Assembly: GCA_016190665.1 (NCBI GenBank)
Contig: JACPQD010000051.1
Span: 62,001-126,000 of the forward strand
Direction: 5' to 3'
Source: Chloroflexota bacterium
Lineage (GTDB): Bacteria; Chloroflexota; Dehalococcoidia; JACPQD01
Length of the DNA: 64,000 nt
A program made the position numbers and the translations under genes. Shown one piece after another: positions 51,612-59,543 of the stretch. Within the stretch, counting starts at the first letter, position 1. Each line of letters begins with the position of its first letter. The notes under the pieces were generated by a model. That model was not told where the DNA came from and did not search any database. It worked only from the letters and a program-made list of their open reading frames with translations.

Positions 51612-52514
51612 ATGGATGGAGCAGCGACACGCGCCAGGTCCCCTCTAAGTGTCCAACCGGGGAGTCGGGGTCGCCTCCTGCAACCCTTCTTGCGCTTCGT
51701 CCGCAAGAAGCCTCTGGGGGCTGTTGGACTCCTTATAATCCTTGGCCTCTACGCGGTAGCAATCACTGGACCGTGGATCGCCCCGATGAATCCCTACGAG
51801 CTGCGGCCGGAGCTTGCCCTGCACCCACCGGACTCCAGATTCATACTTGGAACCGACGGCCTCGGGCGCGACCAGTTCAGCCGCATAATATACGGCGCCA
51901 GGGTCTCGATGTATGTCGGTCTGATGGCAAGCGTGGGCGGCTCTCTGACAGGGGGGCTTCTGGGCGTCGTGAGCGCCTACAAAGGGGGCGCAGCCGACTC
52001 TGCGATACAACGTTTCATGGACGTCTTGATGACCTTCCCCACCCTCGCACTCGCTTTAGCGGTGGTGGCGGCCCTCGGGCCCTCGTTGAACAACGCCGTC
52101 ATAGCGATTGCCGTTCCCTTTATTCCCAGAGCTACTCGAATTGTGAGAGCCCAAGCCCTGGCAGTGAGGGAGACTATGTATGTCGACGCCGCGCGCGCCA
52201 CGGGCTGCTCGGATGCCAGGATCATGTTATTGCACATGATGCCCAACTGTCTGGCGCCGTGGCTGATCGTGCTGACAGTACAGCTTGCTTCGGCGATCCT
52301 GGTTGAAGCTTCGCTAAGCTTTCTAGGGCTGGGGATCCCTCCGCCTGAGCCATCCTGGGGCAACATGCTCACCGGCGCCGCTGCCCAGTTCGCTGAGACA
52401 GCCCCCTGGCTCGCCATTTTCCCGGGCGTTATCATAACGATATGCGTTTTCGGGTTCAATCTCTTCGGCGACGCCTTGCGCGACGTCTGGGATCCGAAAT
52501 TGAGAGGAAGTTGA
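51612..52514 (+). CDS. ABC transporter permease, DppC/OppC type
   Basis: 300 aa from ATG 51612 (AGAAGGAAAGCG ahead; an open frame from 51564 overlaps dppB). An N-terminal cytoplasmic stretch, then KKPLGAVGLLIILGLYAVAI, HPPDSRFILGTDGLGRDQFSRIIYGARVSMYVGL, and the EAA loop YVDAARATGCSDARIMLLHMMPNCLAPWLIVLT. The end FNLFGDALRDVWDPKLRGS is standard for DppC. The reading direction meets the convergent mutase 3 gene 35 nt later; no terminator hairpin with a T-run is visible there. Confidence 0.94.
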   Translation: MDGAATRARSPLSVQPGSRGRLLQPFLRFVRKKPLGAVGLLIILGLYAVAITGPWIAPMNPYELRPELALHPPDSRFILGTDGLGRDQFSRIIYGARVSMYVGLMASVGGSLTGGLLGVVSAYKGGAADSAIQRFMDVLMTFPTLALALAVVAALGPSLNNAVIAIAVPFIPRATRIVRAQALAVRETMYVDAARATGCSDARIMLLHMMPNCLAPWLIVLTVQLASAILVEASLSFLGLGIPPPEPSWGNMLTGAAAQFAETAPWLAIFPGVIITICVFGFNLFGDALRDVWDPKLRGS

Positions 52515-52549
52515 CCAGTAGATGAAGGCAGGCTTTGAACCTACCGCAG

Positions 52550-54262
52550 TCAGACCATGCTTGGTGGCCGGAATTCACCAAAGACTTCCCTCAAGACTCC
52601 ACAGATTTCGCCCACAGTGGCATATGACTTGACCGCATCCACGAAATGTGGAATCAAATTCTCCTCCTCTTCGTGGGCGGCGGTCTTGATCTGCTTGAGT
52701 ATTGAGTTGACCCTTCCGTTATCGCGTTCCTGACGCAGGGTCTTCAGCTTGGCTACCTGTCTTTCCTCGGCCGTCGCCTTTCTTTGTGGATCATAAGGAT
52801 GGTCGAGTGTTCTTTGCACAAGGACCTCGATTTCCCTCGGCCCAGTGAAACGCGTTACGCCGACAATTGCCCTCTTCCCCGTATCCAGGTCCTTCTGGTA
52901 CTCGTATGCATTCCGGGAGATCTCTCGCTGAGGGTAGCCATCCTTTATGGCTGCCACCATGCCTCCCATCGACTCGATTTTGTCTAGTATCTCCCAGACC
53001 TCTGCCTCAAACTTGTCCGTCAAAGCTTCGAGAAAGTAGGAGCCCGCCAGAGGGTCGATGACGTCGCACAACTTAGCCTCGTGCTCGATAATCCGGGCAG
53101 CATCCACGGCGAGTTGTCGCGCTTCATAACTGTGCCCCAGTTGAAGAGCCTCGTCCCATGGATCACCCCCGCTCGGTGGCTCTCCAGCCAAAGCAGCCGC
53201 AACACTGGCGATGACCCCGCGGGCGATGTTGTTGAGCGGCCTCTGTTTGGTCAGGGAATATCTTCCGGGACTGCCGGTATCGGCTCGCACTCCGGGGCGG
53301 AGAGCCCAATTGGCGGGCCTCTTGGCGCCAAGCTTCTCCTTCGCAATCCTGGCCCAGATTCTTCGGGCGGCACGAGCTCTGGCGATCTCCAGAAAGAAGT
53401 CCATGCTACCGGTGAAATTGCCTATCGAGACCTGAGCGATAAAATCGTCCACATCTACGCCTGCCTCGACAGCCAAATGCGCGTAGGCTATAGCGTCGGC
53501 ATAGGTGAATGCAACCATCTGCGCCGCGGTTGCGCCTGCCCCCCTTATCTGGGAGCCTTGAATCTGCATGATATCCAGTTTGGGAGTGTGCTTTGCCTGA
53601 TATGTAATGCTGTCCCGGATCATTCTCATTGACGGCTCTGGAGGGAACACGTACGTTGCTCGTGCCATGTACTCCTTGAGAATATCGTTGTGGGGCGTGC
53701 CTTGCAGACGGGCGGGCGAGATCCCCTTCTTCTCAGCCAGGGCGATGTACATGGCAAGGATCACGTTGTAAGGAGCACTCACAATCAAGTTGGTACTCAT
53801 CTGATCGAGAGTCACCACTCCATCGAAGGCCTCGAACAGGGTCTCGAAATCCTTCAGGGAATCGACGGCGACGCCCACCCTGCCCACTTCTCCCCTGGCC
53901 AACGGGTCGTCCGAGTCATATCCAAGCTGCGTTGGCAGGTCGAAGGCGATAAAGGCGCCACGGCGACCTTCCCTTCGCCACAAGTCGCGGCTGTCTTCAG
54001 CCGTCCCATAACCAGCGTAGTGGCCTGAGCGGTCCCAATGGTGGCTCAACCTTCTGCGGTTGCTCCCCGGGTAGTAGCCAACACCCCTCGTGAACGGGTA
54101 CTCGCCAGGAAAACCGAGCTGCCCGAAGAAGTCATACTTTTCGATGTCCACCGGAGTATAGATATGGTAGGGATATTCCTTGTCGCCTATGTCGCTCCGA
54201 AGACTACTTTCCCACTCACGTTGTCGCTTCCTGATATCGCTTACCAGGCCATCAGTGAACAT
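52550..54262 (-). CDS. Methylmalonyl-CoA mutase-like large subunit 3 (catalytic residues replaced)
   Basis: About 570 aa. The start is ambiguous: GTG 54268 or ATG 54262, both after AAAGGAGA; ATG 54283 lacks a ribosome binding site. Fold landmarks: GEYPFTRGVGYYPG, YAGYGTAEDSRDLW, FDLPTQLGYDSDDPLARGEVGRVGVAVDSLKDFETLFEAF, EPSMRMIRD, DPLAGSYFLEALTDKFEAEVW. However the Tyr-His pair of mutases reads Ser-Gln (IQGSQIRGAG) and the active-site Gln of QND is His (PHNDILKEY). It is also the only mutase on the minus strand. Either the chemistry differs or activity is lost. It has no B12 domain. Confidence 0.85.
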   Translation of the reverse strand: MFTDGLVSDIRKRQREWESSLRSDIGDKEYPYHIYTPVDIEKYDFFGQLGFPGEYPFTRGVGYYPGSNRRRLSHHWDRSGHYAGYGTAEDSRDLWRREGRRGAFIAFDLPTQLGYDSDDPLARGEVGRVGVAVDSLKDFETLFEAFDGVVTLDQMSTNLIVSAPYNVILAMYIALAEKKGISPARLQGTPHNDILKEYMARATYVFPPEPSMRMIRDSITYQAKHTPKLDIMQIQGSQIRGAGATAAQMVAFTYADAIAYAHLAVEAGVDVDDFIAQVSIGNFTGSMDFFLEIARARAARRIWARIAKEKLGAKRPANWALRPGVRADTGSPGRYSLTKQRPLNNIARGVIASVAAALAGEPPSGGDPWDEALQLGHSYEARQLAVDAARIIEHEAKLCDVIDPLAGSYFLEALTDKFEAEVWEILDKIESMGGMVAAIKDGYPQREISRNAYEYQKDLDTGKRAIVGVTRFTGPREIEVLVQRTLDHPYDPQRKATAEERQVAKLKTLRQERDNGRVNSILKQIKTAAHEEEENLIPHFVDAVKSYATVGEICGVLREVFGEFRPPSMV

Positions 54263-54499
54263 GCTCACGGTCTCTCCTTTCATTGCGCATCATTAGGAAT
54301 CCCCCCTGGCCATTTCACTGGGTATCCTGACTCGCTCCACCTGGCCCGTCGTTCTCTGCTGTGAGACGTGCGATTTTGTGTGCCTCGTGTTTCGTCCGCC
54401 GCCCTTCTCCGCTGGCGAGAACAACACGGATGCCGATTACTGCCAATAAGTAGCGGGGGGATAGTCATTTCGTTGCTGAAAGGCAGAGGCAGATGCGGT

Positions 54500-54840
54500 T
54501 CAGGGATTGGCCTCGGGGTGGCCGCGCCCCAGGCACTAACCGGCCCCAAGAGCCCTTGAGACCCCGGTAATGCTTTTCGATGGTAGCCGGCGCCAGCCGA
54601 CCCTTGGCCGCGCGCTCACCGAACCACCTATCCCGGTCTTGCATGTGAGCCTGGTAGTCTTCGATGTGTGAGGCGGTGATGGCAGCCACCGGCGGCCGGC
54701 CTGGGCTTCGCCGAAGAGGGCGATTTGGGCAACACATCTTCCAGCGAATCCAGGTAGAGCGGCGAATAGCCCCCCGAAGCTCTGAGGGAGATCAGGAACC
54801 CCCGTCCAGCCTCGCGGAGGAGGATGTCCGGCGCGGCCAG
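54500..54840 (-). pseudogene. Decayed tyrosine recombinase (core-binding region), frameshifted
   Basis: Two minus-strand frames together read ILLREAGRGFLISLRASGG and YSPLYLDSLEDVLP, then, after a shift near 54690-54715, VAAITASHIEDYQAHMQD and GRLAPATIEKHYRGLKG. This is the N-terminal SAM-like core-binding domain of a phage-type integrase (ITASHIE.Y, ATI.KHY..LK). The catalytic R-H-R-Y domain is absent. It lies 120 nt from tRNA-Ile, a common integration target, so it probably marks an old insertion. Confidence 0.6.
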
Positions 54841-54961
54841 AGAGCGGGTTGCCAACCGAGGGTGACCAGAGAAAAGACTGTGGTCAGAAACCCTTTTGGC
54901 CATTTTCTTTTTTCGGGAAGCAGGGCAGAAAACGAGCTTCGCAGCTTCGTTGAAGGCTGTT

Positions 54962-55038
54962 TGGTGGGCCATTCTGGGCTCGAACCAGAGACCTCAGTCT
55001 TATCAGGACTGCGCTCTAACCTGCTGAGCTAATGGCCC
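54962..55038 (-). tRNA. tRNA-Ile (anticodon GAU), CCA encoded
   Basis: On the minus strand the 5' end GGGCCAT (55038-55032) pairs with ATGGCCC (54972-54966). The D-arm is GCTC...GAGC, the anticodon stem CAGTC/GACTG encloses CTGATAA with GAT at 34-36, the T-arm is TCTGG/CCAGA with TTCGAGC, the discriminator is A, and CCA is encoded at 54964-54962. A complete cloverleaf, 77 nt including CCA. Confidence 0.95.
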
Positions 55039-55051
55039 ACCCGCAAGTGTA

Positions 55052-55081
55052 AGTATATCCCTGTGTGTGAAATCCTGTCAA
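55052..55081 (-). promoter_or_regulatory. Promoter of tRNA-Ile
   Basis: On the minus strand TTGACA (55076-55081) and TATACT (55052-55057) are 18 nt apart, placing the start point a few nucleotides before the tRNA 5' end. The rest of 55082-55295 shows no gene; a TATAAT at 55100-55105 on the plus strand lacks a good -35. Confidence 0.7.
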
Positions 55082-55295
55082 CCGCGTTGACCCTGCTTGT
55101 ATAATTACAGGTAGTGGTCGCGAGTATGGTTCCAATGGCTGTGACGTTCACGAGCGTCGCTGTCTGGGGTGCGGCTGCGACGGAAGCGTCTCCCTACTGA
55201 AAGGCGGTGGACCATGCCGTCTGGTAGCGCAAGCAGTGCAATATTAAGAATCTGGTCGCGAGCCGCGAATACCAAAATGATATCCGGAGGCCAAT

Positions 55296-56408
55296 GTGAG
55301 TGAGAAACAGTCGATCAACTTCCTGCGCGGCGTCCCAGCCGAAGAAGTCCTATCCAGGCTCATCCCCTTGGCGGCGGAGGGGTACGAAAAGGTCATCAGG
55401 CGCCATGGGACGGACGTGCTTCAATATGGCCATTTCACCGGCTTCAAGCCGCTGCGGGAACTGATCGCTGGCTGGCATCATATCGATCCGGAACGAGTTA
55501 TCGTCGGCAATGGCGGCCTCGAGGTGATCTCGCTCTTCTTCAAGTCTCTCCCCAGGGAAAGCGTTGTCATCGTTGAAGAAGCAACCTACGATCGCGTGGC
55601 CCTCGATGCCCAGTGTTACGGACATCGTCTGATCGGCGTCAAGTTGACGCCGCAGGGTGTCGACCTGGGCCAGTTCAAGGAGGTAGTCAGCAATAACGCG
55701 GTGGCGGCCTTTTACGGCATACCTTTTCATCAAAACCCGACGGCCATCAACTACACAGCGGACAACCGAAGGGCCGTGGAGCGAGCTTGCCGGGAACATA
55801 ATATTCTCTGCGTGTGGGATATCTGCTACCAGCCGCTGCGGTATGATGGGAAGGCGAATGATTCAATCGAGGTCTCAGAATGGGGGCCGATCCTGGCAAG
55901 CTCCTTCACGAAGACCGTCTCTCCGGGGACGAAGTGCGGGTACATAATAGTTCCCAAGGACTATGTGGGGCACTTCTCCGCAGTCATCGCCAATACGCGC
56001 ATCAACCCCAACCTGCCGACCCAGGCCTTCATCGCCGATTTCATTGAATCGGGTCGGTACGACGAGTCCGTGAAGTACCTGCGTGGCTTCTATAAACCGA
56101 GGATGGACGCGTTGAATACCGCCCTCAGCACCCACTTCCCGGGAGCCTTTCCCGTTCCCATCACCGGCGGCTTCTTCGCTCCCCTCACGCTCAGCAATAT
56201 TTCAAAAGATAAGGAAGCAGCCTTCATCGAAGCCGCCAAGGAAGCGGGCGTGGGCATTGCCGCCGCGTGGGATGCCGTCCCTGCTAACTGTCTGGAAGAA
56301 ACGCGCCGGAAAGGTCTCTTCGTCCGATTGACCTTTCCGGCTTTTGAGCCCGAGAGGATTCAGTGGGGCATGTCCAGGCTGAAAGAGACGGCGGAGCGGT
56401 TCGGGTGA
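55296..56408 (+). CDS. PLP-dependent aminotransferase, class I/II
   Basis: 370 aa from GTG 55296 (GGAGG 5 nt before). Fold type I marks: YGHFTGFKPLRELIAGW, VIVGNGGLEVISLFFKSL, YGIPFHQNPTAINYTADNRRAV, VWDICYQPLRYDG and the PLP lysine segment SSFTKTVSPGTKCGYI. Such enzymes take the amino group of an amino acid or 2-aminoadipate-like substrate to a 2-oxo acid; the specific donor is not readable. It may process nitrogenous products imported by the neighbouring SBPs. Its stop overlaps the start of the next small gene (TGATG). Confidence 0.92.
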   Translation: MSEKQSINFLRGVPAEEVLSRLIPLAAEGYEKVIRRHGTDVLQYGHFTGFKPLRELIAGWHHIDPERVIVGNGGLEVISLFFKSLPRESVVIVEEATYDRVALDAQCYGHRLIGVKLTPQGVDLGQFKEVVSNNAVAAFYGIPFHQNPTAINYTADNRRAVERACREHNILCVWDICYQPLRYDGKANDSIEVSEWGPILASSFTKTVSPGTKCGYIIVPKDYVGHFSAVIANTRINPNLPTQAFIADFIESGRYDESVKYLRGFYKPRMDALNTALSTHFPGAFPVPITGGFFAPLTLSNISKDKEAAFIEAAKEAGVGIAAAWDAVPANCLEETRRKGLFVRLTFPAFEPERIQWGMSRLKETAERFG

Positions 56409-56746
56409 TGGGAGTGGAGACGAACAGGCATAAGGCCACCCAACCAGTTCCAGACGAAATGCTCGCTGAGTACGACTTCACAGGCAAACAAGGCGTTCGG
56501 GGGAAGTATTACCGGGCATATCGCCAAGGGCATTCGGTAAGAGTATATCAGGAAGATGGGACAGTCAGCGTACAGTATTTCACGCTGGAAGATGGCGCCG
56601 TCATGCTGGAACCCGACGTAAGGGAGTACTTCCGGACATCAGAAAACGTCAACCAAGCCCTACGTTCCTTAATCGCTCTGATACCAAGTAAACCTGCAAA
56701 GAAGATGGCTGCCCCCGAAGCCTCGAAGAACACCATCAAGCGCTGA
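56408..56746 (+). CDS. Small antitoxin-like protein (GVRGKYY family)
   Basis: 112 aa from ATG 56408, overlapping the aminotransferase stop by one base. The motif order LAEYDFTGKQGVRGKYYRAYRQGHSVRV, LEPDVREYFRTSENVNQALRSLIALI resembles the short EYDF..GVRGK..EPDV...F.....VN.ALR.L family, common in cyanobacteria and Chloroflexota and often found as putative antitoxins. The middle (YQEDGTVSVQYFTLEDG) is longer than usual. No toxin is adjacent. Coupled translation with the aminotransferase is likely. Confidence 0.65.
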   Translation: MGVETNRHKATQPVPDEMLAEYDFTGKQGVRGKYYRAYRQGHSVRVYQEDGTVSVQYFTLEDGAVMLEPDVREYFRTSENVNQALRSLIALIPSKPAKKMAAPEASKNTIKR

Positions 56747-56769
56747 TTCTAGGCACTGCCAGCCGCCCC

Positions 56770-58460
56770 CTACTTGGCCAGCCAGACGTCCTGAAGGCTG
56801 TTCCCCAGGTACAACGAACGTCCCTGAAACCAGTTCTTCACTTCGGGCCAGGAAACCGCTGAGAGTGTCGACCATACGACAACAATCCGGGGGACTTCGC
56901 GCTGGAGAAGCCTCTGCATCTCCCTCACTATCTCCTTGCGCCTCGCCGGGTCCATTGTCTTGCTCTGCACGTCGTAGAGATCATCGAACTGCCGACTGCT
57001 CCACCCGCCATAATTCTTGGGGCTTCCGGTCAGGTAATATTCGCCCAAAAGTATATCTGGATCCTCGATGGCGCTGGCGTCCGGCATAGCGGTTAGGCGA
57101 AACGCGCCTTCGTACAGCCTCGGTTTCTCCGCAGCGGACTCCACGGACTCGACTTTGAGGGCGATCCCGATCTTCGACAGCTGGGCCTGGGCCACTTGAG
57201 CCAGCTCTCGGGCATACACAGTTGAACTACTCATTAAAGGCGATTCAAAGCCCTCTGGATAGCCAGCTTGAGCCAGTAGTCGCTTGGCCTCGGCGATATC
57301 CGCGTCCTTTGGTTGCCGGTATCCGGGCATGGCCATTAGTTCCTCTTTGGACAGCTCCCAGAAGGATCCAGGCAGCGCGTAGCCGTAGCCTGGCAAGAAT
57401 CCGCGAATGACCTTGCTGGCCGCCTCACGGTCTATCGCCAGGTTCACCGCCTGTCTTACCCGGACATCGCTCCAGGGAGCGGCCCTTGTGTTTGGGATGA
57501 GGGAATTGGGGCCGGGAGTCGCCCGCTTCTGCAAAACAATCCCCGACGCTGCGCTCTGCATTTGCAACGACAACGAAGTGGATACGGCGCCATAGAGCGG
57601 CAGCATGTTCACCTGGCGGGTCCTCATCGCGGCGCTTCGAGTCATTTCATCGGTAATGGTGTAGAAGACCACCTTGTCCAGGTAGGGCCGCCCTTTAATG
57701 AAGTAGTCAGGGTTCTTCTCCAGCGTGAGGGAGATACTATAAACGAAGTCCTTCAGTTGAACGGCCCGGAGCCCACCACATCTCTCTTCATGTCGCCTTT
57801 CTGCCGGACGATATCGGGGTCAGCGATGAAGTTATAGGGCAGGGCGGCCAGCGTAAGGAACGAGGCCTGTACCTGCTTGAGGGTTATCTTCACTGTCCCT
57901 GGGTCGGGGGCCTCGATTCTGTCGACGCTGCGGTATAGCTCCTTCCGTGGGGACAAAATGCCCTTGGGCGGGTTTACAATTCGATCCAGGTTGAACCTCA
58001 CGTCCTCGGCGGTGAGCAGCTTGCCGTTATGGAATTTGACGCCCTCGTTTAAGGGGAAGGTATAGATGAGACCGTCGGCGCTTATCTCCCAGCTCTTGGC
58101 GAGATCGCCAGTTATCTTGAAGTCGTCCGTGGGGTTATGCTGGATGAGCAGGTTGTAGGCGGGAGCGAGGGGAACCTGCTGGCTTCCGCTCGTCGCCTGA
58201 AGCATATCGAAGTGGGCGGTGGCCGTCTTGAGAGCTACAGTCATCGTGCCGCCATACTTGGGCGCTTCAGCGCTGGGCTTGGTGCTGGTAGGCGCAGACG
58301 GAGCCGATTTTGCTTGCGGCGCTTCAGTGGCTACGGCGGCAGCCGGCTTCGGCGCTGAGGCGGGCGCAGCCGCTGGGGCGCAGCTCAACCATAGCAGCGC
58401 AACGGTCGCCGAGACGCAGAGCGCGAATGAAGAACTCCTTCCCGTACCGTCACGGTTCAC
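56770..58460 (-). pseudogene. SBP_bac_5 lipoprotein 7, interrupted by a one-base frameshift
   Basis: From GTG 58460 (AAAGGAGG ahead) the frame encodes a lipoprotein, with lipobox LLWLSC (Cys27), up to KGDMKRDVVGSGPFN and a TGA at 57755-57753. The adjacent frame then continues KDFVYSISLTLEKNPD and onward to the normal end at 56770. The close paralogue SBP 9 reads GTGPFKMKDYVYSI across this point, so one base has been lost near 57756-57761. All other parts are well preserved, so the change is recent or a sequence error. Confidence 0.88.
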
Positions 58461-58505
58461 TTCAACACCTCCTTTGAACTCAATGCAAACCGCCGAGAAT
58501 CGGAC

Positions 58506-59468
58506 TCACACGAGAACCTTGCCGTCTTCTACAATCGTTTTCCCGTCCAGCTCCACAGTGGGCCTGGTCATGATGCCATCGATGTGGACTCTGCTCCGGC
58601 TGTTGCCGCCGAGAAAAATGTTGTTCCCCAGGCCGACGTGTACGAAACCGAGTATGGCGCAGTCGTATCTGGTGCCGCTGAGCCTGCTCGGAACAGTGTG
58701 GCTCGCGCCGATGGCGAACTCCGCGATGTTGCCCGCGTCCGCATCAGTAGTGGTTATTGCCCGCAGTCTTTCCGCATCCTCGGGGTTCCCCGAGATGTCC
58801 ACCACTTTACCATTCTTTACTTTCAGTACCAGGGGCTTGGAGAAGGTGTAGCCCCAGCCATCCATCTCGCCGTCGTAGACGAGGGTGCCGTTGGTTGAGC
58901 CGTCGACAGGCGCGATCGGAGACTCGGCATAGTCGGGCACGAGAGAGCCGCAAATAGGATGCCGCGCCTTGCCGCGCCTGCCCTTGATGCTCATGATGAG
59001 ATCGGTCCCGAAGGGAGTAGTCAACTTGATCGAACCAGCTTCGCTATACAGCTCGACTATTCTTTCGCTTCGGTCCTTCATATTCACGATGTCCTCCACC
59101 GAAAACGACCGGCGCAGGTAATCCTCGGAAAGACCTACGGTAGCGTACAGTCTCACGCCCTTTTCCATCAGCTCCCCTTGAACGCCGCTGTGTCCGCCGA
59201 TGGTAGATATCCTCTCACCAGCCCCGAAAATGATATCGGCGGCCCTCATAGCCGCGGCGGTGGTCTTGCGCAACGGCACCCCCGCTATGTGCCGTGCTGG
59301 GACCACCATGTAGACCACTCGCGCCCCCCGCTCTTTGGCAGCGCTAGCCACGGCCTGGCCAATGGCTTGCGGCCGCGCGTAGTCGTCCGCGATGACCAGC
59401 ACCTCATCTTCTGGCTTCACACGCATACAGGTATCCACTATCCGCTTGATTCCTTCAGACTGCTCCAT
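58506..59468 (-). CDS. M29 aminopeptidase/NicX-fold metalloenzyme 3
   Basis: 320 aa, shorter than copies 1 and 2. N-terminal domain: VKPEDEVLVIADDYARPQAIGQAVASAAKERGARVVYMV. C-terminal metal segments: PVDGSTNGTLVYDG (Asp/Asn where the others have E..E), DADAGNIAEFAIGASH, GFVHVGLGNN and HIDGIMTRPTVELDG. The first ligand position is therefore altered, which may change metal binding or reaction. It is placed between SBP 7 and SBP 8, keeping the island's SBP plus M29-like pairing on the opposite strand. Confidence 0.8.
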   Translation of the reverse strand: MEQSEGIKRIVDTCMRVKPEDEVLVIADDYARPQAIGQAVASAAKERGARVVYMVVPARHIAGVPLRKTTAAAMRAADIIFGAGERISTIGGHSGVQGELMEKGVRLYATVGLSEDYLRRSFSVEDIVNMKDRSERIVELYSEAGSIKLTTPFGTDLIMSIKGRRGKARHPICGSLVPDYAESPIAPVDGSTNGTLVYDGEMDGWGYTFSKPLVLKVKNGKVVDISGNPEDAERLRAITTTDADAGNIAEFAIGASHTVPSRLSGTRYDCAILGFVHVGLGNNIFLGGNSRSRVHIDGIMTRPTVELDGKTIVEDGKVLV

Positions 59469-59543
59469 TGTTGTCCGCCCTTTCTATTCCAGGTACGCCA
59501 GTAAATGTGACGCGTCTCTCACGCTGCTCGATCCCCGGGTGAG

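Noticed and set aside
57753-57755. Another in-frame TGA as a possible Sec codon in an SBP gene
   Set aside because: The sequence after TGA in the same frame is unrelated; the paralogue's continuation is in the next frame, so this is a frameshift.
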